This document shows positions 1 to 6,019 of a stretch of DNA of 7,261 nt, piece by piece. Location of the stretch: assembly GCA_015488785.1 (NCBI GenBank), contig WFNC01000004.1, positions 1 to 7,261 of the forward strand, written 5' to 3'. This stretch comes from Flavobacteriales bacterium (GTDB lineage: Bacteria > Bacteroidota > Bacteroidia > Flavobacteriales_D > Parvicellaceae). Position numbers and translations under genes: made by a program. Below the pieces are notes generated by a model. It made no database searches. It was not told the origin of the DNA and was given only the letters and a program-made list of their open reading frames with translations. The stretch's first letter is position 1. Every line of letters begins with the position of its first letter.

Positions 1-3
1 GCA

Positions 4-87
4 CACAAATTTATAAAAATAATAACTTGTGCGTAAAAAAGACAAGGCTAAAAATGAATATAAACATAGACCGGCATAAAAGTTAAG
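4..87. repeat. 84-bp dispersed repeat, copy A
   Basis: This AT-rich stretch recurs in the same orientation at 4788-4870. By eye the two copies differ by about seven substitutions and one single-base gap, so they are about 90% identical. The shared blocks include ACAAATTTATAAAAATAA, GTAAAAAAGACAAGGCTAA and CATAAAAGTTAAG. Similarity ends abruptly after AGTTAAG in both copies. The left boundary cannot be judged here because the window begins at it. It encodes no evident protein. It is likely a non-autonomous or structured intergenic element, but I do not recognise a named family. Confidence 0.8.
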
Positions 88-163
88 TTCGGTTGGCGGA
101 TCTCCTGACGGAGCTAGCCAATCTCTCTAAACTTTCATTTTGTTCTATATTCATATTCATTTA
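51..163. repeat. Long imperfect palindrome with central GC hairpin
   Basis: The second half of repeat copy A (51-87) is an imperfect inverted match to 128-163. Matched stretches include AAATGAATAT, ATAGA and AAAGTT, with roughly three quarters of positions pairing. At the centre is a compact hairpin: GGTTGGC (91-97) pairs with GCCAATC (117-123, one G-T pair), and inside it CTCC (102-105) pairs with GGAG (110-113) around the loop TGAC. The whole segment can fold into one long stem on either strand. There is no clear U-tract, so a terminator role is not obvious. It could be a palindromic intergenic repeat or a small miniature element. Confidence 0.65.
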
Positions 164-279
164 AAGGCCATTTAAATTTCGTTCTAACTTCCCATTTTTC
201 TTTCTTTAGGGAAGGAGGCGAATAAGTATATTCTTTTTATAAACTTAGTTCAAATATAACGAAAAAAATAGCATTAGAA
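164..279. other. Non-coding tail downstream of the kinase gene
   Basis: This AT-rich stretch lies between the palindrome and the kinase stop codon. A 6-bp inverted repeat, CTTCCC (188-193) and GGGAAG (209-214), surrounds a 15-nt pyrimidine-rich loop. It lacks a following T-run on the minus strand, so it is not a convincing terminator. No ORF or RNA gene was seen. Confidence 0.4.
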
Positions 280-1125
280 TCAACGATGAAAATCTATCAT
301 CCCTTCGATTGGTGATTGGATAACTTTCCCCATTTTTAAATTGTTATTTTCTACTACTTCTTTTAGTAAATCTTGAAAATAAAACCCTACCGAACCAACA
401 CAATTAAAGGATATCTCTTTAACTATATTATAATTTAAAATATGCTCTTTAATAAAAATTTCAAAAGCATTTTTTACTAACTCTTGTAAATATTCTTCCT
501 CTTTTATGTGTTTTCCAATCCACTTCATGTAACTGGCTAAATACCTGTTGGGTAACTTCTGTTTATAAACACGGTCTAGAATAGATTCTTTAGATAAGTC
601 AAATTCCATTTCTAAATTATGACTCAAATCTTGAGGTATTTTTCCATACAAATAATCAATCATTAACTGTTTTCCGATAAATGACCCCGCACCTTCGTCT
701 CCAAGTATATATCCCAATGAATTTTGTTCTTCAAGGATTCGCTCTCCATCATAAATACAAGAATTACTTCCTGTTCCAAGTATCGCTACAATTCCTTTCT
801 CATTACCACATAAAGCGATTGCAGCGCCCAATAAATCGTGATTGATTTCTATGGTTTTAGTATTCAAAAACACATTTTCAAATGCTTTTAATACGACTAC
901 ATTCTTACTCTCTGATGAACAACCAGCTCCATAAAAATAGATTTCTGAAATAGTATTGACTGCTTCTATTTTAGAGAAAACTTCTAACTTTAAAACGTGT
1001 TGTATTTCTGCTGTATTCTTAAAATAAGGGTTCAAACCTTCTGTACTAAAACTAGCGATAACGCCGCCATTAGAAAGTAAACGCCAATCTGTTTTGGTTG
1101 AACCACTGTCTGCTATTAGTTTCAT
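280..1125 (-). CDS. N-acetylglucosamine kinase-like protein (BadF/BadG/BcrA/BcrD ATPase family)
   Basis: Predicted cytoplasmic ATP-dependent sugar kinase, probably phosphorylating N-acetylglucosamine or a related amino sugar in cell-wall or chitin-sugar recycling. The 281 residues match the usual length for this ASKHA-fold family. The N-terminal phosphate-1 motif DSGSTKTDW is at residues 6-14. NHD at 95-97 places D97 where the family's catalytic Asp lies. The phosphate-2 motif ILGTGSNS is at 115-122, the family signature LGDEGAGSFIG at 141-151, an adenosine-type motif NCVGSVGFYF at 241-250, and the C-terminal SPIEGMIDFH at 271-280. ATG is the natural start, since the phosphate motif follows it at once. 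It lies 11 bp downstream of the membrane protein gene and is probably co-transcribed with it. Family assignment is firm; substrate is inferred from similarity. A glucosamine kinase is the main alternative. Confidence 0.88.
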   Translation of the reverse strand: MKLIADSGSTKTDWRLLSNGGVIASFSTEGLNPYFKNTAEIQHVLKLEVFSKIEAVNTISEIYFYGAGCSSESKNVVVLKAFENVFLNTKTIEINHDLLGAAIALCGNEKGIVAILGTGSNSCIYDGERILEEQNSLGYILGDEGAGSFIGKQLMIDYLYGKIPQDLSHNLEMEFDLSKESILDRVYKQKLPNRYLASYMKWIGKHIKEEEYLQELVKNAFEIFIKEHILNYNIVKEISFNCVGSVGFYFQDLLKEVVENNNLKMGKVIQSPIEGMIDFHR

Positions 1126-1136
1126 TTGTATGTTTT

Positions 1137-2318
1137 TTATTTCCCAGTTCTACTAATCCACTTCGGCAATACTATCGCTCCCATAAACAAATAGGGATAG
1201 TAGCTAATCAATCGCCAAAGAATTGCAAATACAATTGCTGTTCCTACAGGAATAAACTCACCTAAAAAAACAGTAAATGAATACTCTGCTACGCCACTTC
1301 CTCCAGGTGTAGGGCTAACTAACATTATAATCCACATTCCTAATTCTCTAGCGTAGAGTTTAAAATGGTCTGCCAAACTAGTCGAAACAAACCCTTGTAT
1401 TATAAAATTAATAACCATAAATCTCCCCGTCCAAGCAATTGTAGTCGCCAAAAATGGTTTGAACCAATACGAAAAAGTTTTGCCTTTTAATGTTTCGGAT
1501 GCTAATTCTATTTCTTCCCCCGTTTTTAATGCTTTGGCTTTCCATCTTCTTAAAAAGGGAATAGAAAATACCGTTTTCAAAACATTTTTAACTAAAACTG
1601 GTTTTATCAATAAACCTACAAATAGAAACATAAAAAAGAAAAAGACAAAACCATAAGCAATCCAAAATAATCCTTCTACACCAAACTCAATTCCAAACAT
1701 TTCCTTGCCTCCAATGGGAGGAAAAAAAGTAGATTGTCCGATCAAAAAATAAACAATAGGAATCGCCAACAAGAAAAACAAATTGTCAAACATTGTGGTT
1801 ATCATAACCATTGCAGTAGCTTTTCCCAACGCTATTTTTTCTCGATTCAAAATAAACATTGCCAAAGCAGCTCCCCCTACAACTCCAGGAGTAAGCGACG
1901 ATGCAAATTCCCAAACCGCAATTACATTAAACGACTGTTTCCAAGACAATTCCTTGTCCGTTAACGAACGAATTCGGTACATATACATTACCACTTTAAG
2001 CACCATCATGCTACAAGCCAACACAATCCATAAAGCGGTATAAACCGTCCAATCTATTCCTTTTAGAATTTCCTTGTAAGTTATTTTGTTATAGTTTCCA
2101 TTGTCCGACAATACAAACTCTTTTGAATCTAGCAATTGCTCAACTCCATCGTTATTAGAATCCACCCAAGTGTATAGCCCTTCTCCATCAACAACTCGTT
2201 CAAACCTAACATCGCTTAAGTTGTAATACAACAACAAACCAGAAACTAATAAACCCAAAAGAACAGGCAAAATTATTCGCCTATTGCTAAACTGATTGGT
2301 GATGTTACTTTCTTTCAT
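1137..2318 (-). CDS. Lysylphosphatidylglycerol synthase TM-domain / flippase-like membrane protein (UPF0104 type)
   Basis: Integral inner-membrane protein of 393 residues with about eight hydrophobic segments, near 14-32, 90-110, 128-153, 165-187, 213-238, 285-308, 325-350 and 353-383. Two family motifs stand out: SSLTPGVVGG at 140-149 and SPTPGGSGVAEYSF at 335-348. These mark the LPG-synthase transmembrane (flippase-like) family, whose members move or modify lipid-linked substrates. No soluble aminoacyl-transferase domain follows, so it is not a full MprF. The actual substrate is unknown. A loop of about 57 residues after TM1 contains DSNNDGVEQLLD (53-64), which resembles a calcium-binding EF-hand/dockerin loop. 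The ATG at 2318 is preceded by an A-rich stretch and, 9 bp upstream, by an inverted 14-bp repeat array. The kinase gene follows after 11 bp. Confidence 0.82.
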   Translation of the reverse strand: MKESNITNQFSNRRIILPVLLGLLVSGLLLYYNLSDVRFERVVDGEGLYTWVDSNNDGVEQLLDSKEFVLSDNGNYNKITYKEILKGIDWTVYTALWIVLACSMMVLKVVMYMYRIRSLTDKELSWKQSFNVIAVWEFASSLTPGVVGGAALAMFILNREKIALGKATAMVMITTMFDNLFFLLAIPIVYFLIGQSTFFPPIGGKEMFGIEFGVEGLFWIAYGFVFFFFMFLFVGLLIKPVLVKNVLKTVFSIPFLRRWKAKALKTGEEIELASETLKGKTFSYWFKPFLATTIAWTGRFMVINFIIQGFVSTSLADHFKLYARELGMWIIMLVSPTPGGSGVAEYSFTVFLGEFIPVGTAIVFAILWRLISYYPYLFMGAIVLPKWISRTGK

Positions 2319-2327
2319 TCTTTTTTT

Positions 2328-2416
2328 CGTATAGCGTAATGCGTATAGCGTATAGCGACTCCTACGCTCTACGCAAGACGCATTACGCCCTACGCATTAC
2401 GCCCTACGCATTACGC
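2328..2416. repeat. Inverted array of GCGTAATGCGT-type 14-bp repeats
   Basis: The unit ACGCATTACGCCCT occurs at 2378-2391 and 2392-2405, with a partial third copy at 2406-2416. The reverse complement of its core, GCGTAATGCGT, is at 2334-2344 within a second run of GCGTATA units (2328-2357). The two arms face each other across a short spacer (ACTCCT) and can form alternative imperfect hairpins. The block is clearly GC-richer than its surroundings. It lies between the terminator of the upstream unit and the flippase-like gene, ending 9 bp before that start codon, so it makes up most of that gene's leader. Confidence 0.85.
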
Positions 2417-2430
2417 AAAAAAAACCTACA

Positions 2431-2467
2431 AACAAAAAAAGCTGATTAAAAATTTAACCAGCTTTTT
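2431..2467 (-). terminator. Rho-independent terminator of the nif3/zinc-ribbon unit
   Basis: A perfect 9-bp stem is formed by AAAAAGCTG (2436-2444) and CAGCTTTTT (2459-2467). It can extend, after one mismatch, through TTAAA/TTTAA. Read on the minus strand it starts 20 bases after the zinc-ribbon gene stop and runs into TTTTTTTGTTTG. On the plus strand a weaker T-tract (TTTTTCTT) also follows, but no plus-strand gene precedes it. Confidence 0.8.
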
Positions 2468-2486
2468 CTTATTTAATCTATTTTAA

Positions 2487-3305
2487 TTATTCTTCTTCTG
2501 AAGCTTCTGCTTTGGCAGCCGCTTTAAATAATCTTGCTAATTTCTTAGTTATTTTAGTTTCAACTTCTTCAGCCAAAGCAGGATCTACCAAAATACGTCC
2601 ACTGTGCTCGTCAATAATAATTTTCTTACGTGCAGCAATATCAATTTCTCTTTGTGGTGGTATCTGAATATAAGAACCTCCTGAAGCTCCTCTTTCTACT
2701 GCAACAATAGCTAAACCATTTACAGCTGCTCCTCTAATTCTTTTGTAAGCTTTCAATAATCTATCTTCAACTGCATTTGCTGCTTTTTCCGATTGCTCAA
2801 TCAAAATAGATTCTTCTTTTGCGTTTTCAGCAGTAATTTCCTCTAATTCTTCTTTCTTAGCAACCAAAGCTTCTTCAACCAAAACAACTTTAGCTTTACT
2901 TTCTTCTAAAACTTCGTCTTTATGAGTCGCTTTTACTCTAAACTCTCCAATACGCTTATCAGCCAATTCAATTTCTAATTCTTGAAACTCAATTTCTTTT
3001 GATAAAGCATCGTATTCACGATTATTTCTAACGTTCTCTTGTTGGGTCTTATATTTTTCAATTAAACCTTTAGCCAACTCAATTGTGTTTTTCTTATCTG
3101 TAATTTGAATTGAAATATCGTGTATTTCGCTTTCAATCTTTTCAGTTCTAGCTTTTACAGTTTCGATATCGTCTTCCAAATCTCTAACTTCTAAAGGTAA
3201 TTCTCCTCTTACCTCGTTAATTATATCAATTTTAGTATCGATTACTTGAAGTGCTAATAATGCTCTTAACTTCTCTTCAGGTGTTTGGTTTTTTTTCTTT
3301 GCCAT
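2487..3305 (-). CDS. Coiled-coil protein of the C4-type zinc-ribbon family, zinc ligands lost
   Basis: Cytoplasmic 272-residue protein. Residues about 10-185 are highly charged heptad-like helix, predicted as a long antiparallel coiled-coil hairpin, and include the conserved turn NNREYDALSKEIE at 94-106. The C-terminal part (about 190-245) aligns from memory with the CdsZ/zf-RING_7 type zinc ribbon, keeping the scaffold IPPQ (215-218) and SGRILVD (235-241). The two CxxC pairs expected there are SGGS (208-211) and DEHS (232-235), and the whole protein contains no cysteine. It therefore should not bind zinc in the standard way. Family members are thought to act as scaffolds or chaperone-like adaptors, but the role in Bacteroidota is undefined. 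It starts 9 bp after the Nif3-like gene and ends in a clear terminator, so the two form an operon. The C-terminal tail is Lys/Ala/Glu-rich. Confidence 0.85.
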   Translation of the reverse strand: MAKKKNQTPEEKLRALLALQVIDTKIDIINEVRGELPLEVRDLEDDIETVKARTEKIESEIHDISIQITDKKNTIELAKGLIEKYKTQQENVRNNREYDALSKEIEFQELEIELADKRIGEFRVKATHKDEVLEESKAKVVLVEEALVAKKEELEEITAENAKEESILIEQSEKAANAVEDRLLKAYKRIRGAAVNGLAIVAVERGASGGSYIQIPPQREIDIAARKKIIIDEHSGRILVDPALAEEVETKITKKLARLFKAAAKAEASEEE

Positions 3306-3314
3306 ATTACATTT

Positions 3315-4409
3315 TTACAAATAATGAATTGGATTTGTTTCCTTTTCTGTTAGATGAACTGCAAAAGTAGTAAATTTTTCTTTCAAAACCGAACCTAAAA
3401 GCTCAATTGTGAACTGTTCGCTTTCAAAATGTCCAATATCGGCTATAACTATCTGATTTTCAGAATCAAAAAATTCATGATATTTAAAATCTCCTGTAAT
3501 AAAAATATCTGCGCCAGCTCTTTTTGCATCATTTAACAAAAAACTTCCTGCTCCTCCGCACAAAGCCACTCTTTTAATTTTCTTTTCCAATGGATTTGTA
3601 TGTCTTACGCAAGCTGTTTTCATTTTCGTTTTCAAAGATTTTAAAAACGTCATCGTTTCAACCTCTTCGTCTAATTCTCCAACAATCCCAGCCCCTATTC
3701 TATCCGAAACATTCGTCAAACTAATCAAATCGTAAGCTACTTCTTCATAAGGATGTACACTCAATAAAGCCTTTATTATCGCCCCTTCTTTTTCTTTTGT
3801 GTAAATCACCTCAATTTTCACCTCTTCTTCTACATGCCTTTTAGAACTGTCTCCTTTGTAAGGATTCGCTTTTTCGTTTGCCCAATAAGCCCCTTCACCT
3901 TTACTCGAAAAGCTACATTCACTATAATTCCCAATATTTCCTGCCCCGGCTTCAAACAAAGCCGACAAAACTTCTTCCTTTTGCTCCGTTGGCACATAAG
4001 TGACCAGTTTTTTCAATAAATTTGATTTTGGAGCAAGTACTTTTATATTTTTCAAGCCTAATTTTTCCGCAATCATCCCATTTACTCCTTCTATTACGTT
4101 GTCCAAATTCGTGTGAATTGCATATATTGCTATATCACTTTTAATTGCTTTCAAAACCGTTCTTTCCACATAATTTTTCCCCGTAAAAGTTTTTAACCCT
4201 CCAAAAACAATTGGATGATGCGCCACAATTAAATTACACCCTTTTTCAATCGCCTCTTCCACAATTTCCTCGGTACTATCCAAACAAACTAAAACACCAG
4301 TTACTTTTGCATTTTTATCGCCAACAATCAACCCTGCATTGTCGTAACTTTCCTGATAAGCCAATGGAGCAATCCCTTCTAAATGATTCGTTATATCTTG
4401 TATTTTCAT
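3315..4409 (-). CDS. Nif3-like dinuclear metal-centre hexameric protein
   Basis: Cytoplasmic protein of the NIF3/YbgI (GTP cyclohydrolase I type 2 homolog) family, which forms toroidal hexamers with a dimetal site. The biochemical role is unsettled. With the ATG at 4409 it has 364 residues, the usual length for the long form. The open frame extends 13 codons upstream, but that extension (KRPKKKK region) is unlike the family, whose members begin MKIQDI-like. Metal-site motifs visible are AHHP at 63-66, HTNLD at 99-103, GDFKYHE at 306-312 and DIGHFESE at 324-331. Residues about 130-225 form the inserted PII/CutA-like domain typical of YqfO-type members, ending in HPYEEVAYD (219-227). The zinc-ribbon family gene follows after 9 bp, a pairing I recall as common in Flavobacteriia. 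Confidence 0.9.
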   Translation of the reverse strand: MKIQDITNHLEGIAPLAYQESYDNAGLIVGDKNAKVTGVLVCLDSTEEIVEEAIEKGCNLIVAHHPIVFGGLKTFTGKNYVERTVLKAIKSDIAIYAIHTNLDNVIEGVNGMIAEKLGLKNIKVLAPKSNLLKKLVTYVPTEQKEEVLSALFEAGAGNIGNYSECSFSSKGEGAYWANEKANPYKGDSSKRHVEEEVKIEVIYTKEKEGAIIKALLSVHPYEEVAYDLISLTNVSDRIGAGIVGELDEEVETMTFLKSLKTKMKTACVRHTNPLEKKIKRVALCGGAGSFLLNDAKRAGADIFITGDFKYHEFFDSENQIVIADIGHFESEQFTIELLGSVLKEKFTTFAVHLTEKETNPIHYL

Positions 4410-4511
4410 TTCTTTTTTCTTTTTTGGGCGTTTTAACGGGCTATCCACTTGTAGTTTTTATTTTTAAAATTAAGTTTCCCTAACTCAAAAAGGAGCTTCT
4501 AACGTCGCTCT

Positions 4512-4711
4512 TTATTGACTAAGTTCAACTAAATCTAAAAACAAAAAGCTACCGTTTCTATCCCTAACGCTATTGTATTTAATATGCCTACCCCTTTGTT
4601 TTCCCAAAAGGATAAATTTCTCTTCTTGCTCTATGTCCTCAATCCAGATTGCCTCTTCATTTTTACACCTATCCTTTTCTATTCCTTTTTAAAAGGTATG
4701 AATGAGAACAT
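4512..4711 (-). pseudogene. Small frameshifted ORF, unknown family
   Basis: From 4688 down to the TAA at 4512-4514 there are 58 open codons with protein-like composition, including segments EEAIWIEDIEQEEKFILLGK and NGSFLFLDLVEL. This frame has no ATG and opens directly after a TAA. An ATG at 4711 in another frame reads MFSFIPFKKE and stops; the two frames would join at a run of five A (minus strand) near 4690 if it were one base longer. A reconstructed product would have about 66 residues. It could be a decayed small gene, a sequencing indel in a homopolymer, or the tail of a lost larger gene. I do not recognise the family. It lies about 100 bp upstream of the Nif3-like gene on the same strand. 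Confidence 0.4.
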
Positions 4712-4729
4712 TTCACTTAGTTCTTAATC

Positions 4730-4783
4730 AAAAAACCGAAGGAACTGAGCGGTAGCGACCTCACAGCCTGTTCCACTCTTCGG
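4730..4783 (-). terminator. Large branched hairpin with U-tract (minus strand)
   Basis: CCGAAG (4736-4741) pairs with CTTCGG (4778-4783), and GAAC (4742-4745) pairs with GTTC (4770-4773) across a 4-base bulge. Inside, TGAG (4746-4749) pairs with CTCA (4760-4763). Read on the minus strand, the stem is followed at once by TTTTTTGATT, as in an intrinsic terminator. It lies directly next to repeat copy B, so on the minus strand the order is repeat, hairpin, U-tract. It may end transcripts from the RHS side, or be the 3' end of a structured element carried by the repeat. Confidence 0.5.
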
Positions 4784-4787
4784 GAGG

Positions 4788-4870
4788 CACAAATTTATAA
4801 AAATAAAACTTGTAAGTAAAAAAGACAAGGCTAAAAATGGATACAAACATAGGCGGCCATAAAAGTTAAG
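4788..4870. repeat. 84-bp dispersed repeat, copy B
   Basis: This is the second copy of the sequence at 4-87, same orientation and about 90% identical, sharing the GACAAGGCTAAAAATG and CATAAAAGTTAAG blocks. It lacks the inverted right arm and central hairpin that follow copy A. After AGTTAAG the sequence changes at once into the toxin-gene relic. The left side abuts a large hairpin (4736-4783). Confidence 0.8.
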
Positions 4871-4881
4871 GTATTAAATAG

Positions 4882-4998
4882 TCTGGAGGTGCTAGAGTTA
4901 TGACTTTTGTACAGGTTACTTTATTTTCAATCTACAACAAAGGCGAAAAAGACACTATTTCTGATAAAGAAATTAAAAAACTGATTAAAGCATTGTAA
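4882..4998 (+). pseudogene. C-terminal remnant of a RelE/HigB-type toxin gene
   Basis: This plus-strand frame is open from the TAG at 4879-4881 to the TAA at 4996-4998, 38 codons. It reads SGGARVMTF, then VTLFSIYNKGEKDTISDKE, then IKKLIKAL. This matches from memory the C-terminal third of RelE/HigB-family mRNA-interferase toxins, which carry a KSGGARV(I)T core and a YxKxEKxxISDxEL(K)xL tail. The N-terminal two thirds are missing, and the frame is closed upstream where repeat copy B ends. The GGAGGT at 4885-4890 looks like a ribosome site for an ATG at 4900 (32 codons), but it is better explained as Gly-Gly codons of the old gene. No antitoxin gene was seen nearby. It is the only gene-like sequence on this strand. 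Confidence 0.6.
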
Positions 4999-5141
4999 AA
5001 CAATTATTTCATTTTTATAAAGAAACACCCCCTAAAAACCTAGGCTTTACGTTGTTTTCTTAATGTTGAGGAGGTTTTATTGCGGAATGTATAGAGTCTA
5101 ATGAAGTAAGAAGGTAAGCTATCGTTACAAACGAACACAAG

Positions 5142-5198
5142 AAAGGGTGAACTATTTACGCTTTAATAAATCAGTTAAAAAACTTTTTTTCACCCTTT
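5142..5198 (-). terminator. Inverted repeat spanning the end of the secreted-protein gene (possible terminator)
   Basis: AAAGGGTGAA (5142-5151) is exactly inverted as TTCACCCTTT (5189-5198), so a 10-bp stem brackets the last 12 codons and the stop of the minus-strand gene. The 37-nt loop contains a smaller A/T stem. On the minus strand the stem is followed by CTTGTGTTCGTTTG, only mildly T-rich. It could stabilise the 3' end or terminate weakly. Confidence 0.35.
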
Positions 5199-5985
5199 TA
5201 CTTGATATGTATATATCATCTCCTTTCTTTTCAATTATATAGCGATACTTACCATTAGTATAATAAATTTTTGCGTCTTCATATTGAATTTCAAAACATT
5301 TAGGCTCTTCATCACTAGACGTTTTTAAAGAAATTAACCTATTTGATTCATCATATTTTCGATATTCATTTTCGTCAGAAGTTTTTATTGAATCAATGTT
5401 AGAGAATTGATTAAGAAAAACTGTTTTTATTGAATTACCCTCATAAAATGTTGTGTAAGTATTTAAGACTGTATCTACTTTTACACTCAAATCAATTAAG
5501 CAAGAGCCATTCATTCCAAATCTTTTATATTTTAAGACAAAACCTTTATTATCATACAATATTCTATATCGATTAATCAAACTATCATTCAATAGATTAG
5601 TTTTGAGAATATCATACTCACTTAATGACTTATTGAAGTGATAAATATACTTGTGATTTATTTTACTTGTCAAATTATTGTAATAATGATAGGTACTATC
5701 TTTAAAGTATATTATGCTATCTACAGTAACTATTTTATTTTTATTATAACTCTTTATTATATGTTTATTCTCAAAATGTTCAACTTCATATAAAGTATTA
5801 TTATCTTTTTTATTTTTATAATAAACAAATTTTGACACTGGTCTTAGTAAGTCAAAAAACAAATCACTCATCGATGAGTGCTCATTATTAGGCAACAAGA
5901 TAAGTTCCCTATTTGTTGGTCTAATTTGTGAATAATAAAAATTACTGATTAGAAAAAAAATAATTATAAGTAATCTTAAACTCAT
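5152..5985 (-). CDS. Secreted AT-rich protein of unknown family; candidate immunity partner of the RHS ORF
   Basis: Start chosen at the ATG at 5985, giving 277 residues; the frame also has a TTG two codons upstream. Residues 1-20 form a Sec signal peptide: Arg-4, a hydrophobic run LLIIIFFLI, then NFYYSQ with likely cleavage around residue 19. There is no lipobox Cys, so a periplasmic or secreted protein is expected. The rest is rich in Asn, Lys, Tyr and Ile, with short beta-like segments such as YDILKTN, YDNKGFVLKYKRFG and KYDESNRLISL that loosely recall YD/MORN-type repeats. I recognise no enzyme motif. It begins 34 bp after the RHS ORF on the same strand, the usual place for an immunity protein. 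It is visibly more AT-rich than the housekeeping genes, which suggests transfer. The immunity role is inference from position only. Confidence 0.65.
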   Translation of the reverse strand: MSLRLLIIIFFLISNFYYSQIRPTNRELILLPNNEHSSMSDLFFDLLRPVSKFVYYKNKKDNNTLYEVEHFENKHIIKSYNKNKIVTVDSIIYFKDSTYHYYNNLTSKINHKYIYHFNKSLSEYDILKTNLLNDSLINRYRILYDNKGFVLKYKRFGMNGSCLIDLSVKVDTVLNTYTTFYEGNSIKTVFLNQFSNIDSIKTSDENEYRKYDESNRLISLKTSSDEEPKCFEIQYEDAKIYYTNGKYRYIIEKKGDDIYISSKRVKKSFLTDLLKRK

Positions 5986-6019
5986 CTTCAACGCTTTATT
6001 ATATTAACTGATTGTAAAC

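Noticed and set aside
1459..2043. Three plus-strand ORFs inside the flippase-like gene
   Set aside because: They are antisense to a well-supported membrane protein and have no family-like sequence.
2421..2428. TAGGTTTT as a -7 box for the flippase-kinase unit
   Set aside because: No TTG at suitable distance upstream on the minus strand, and it overlaps the end of the terminator U-tract region.
4410..4448. N-terminal extension of the Nif3-like protein to 4448
   Set aside because: The extra 13 residues are a Lys-rich stretch unlike the family, and the ATG at 4409 gives the standard MKIQDI-like start and length.
4488..4514. GAGC/GCTC hairpin followed by a T-run after the small frameshifted ORF
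   Set aside because: Only four contiguous pairs with a mismatch before the A/T extension; too weak to call a terminator.
4900..4998. A 32-codon plus-strand gene with a perfect GGAGGT ribosome site 9 bases before its ATG
   Set aside because: The GGAGGT is in frame as Gly-Gly of the SGGARV motif of a RelE/HigB toxin, and this window otherwise shows no use of such sites. A toxin relic explains it better.
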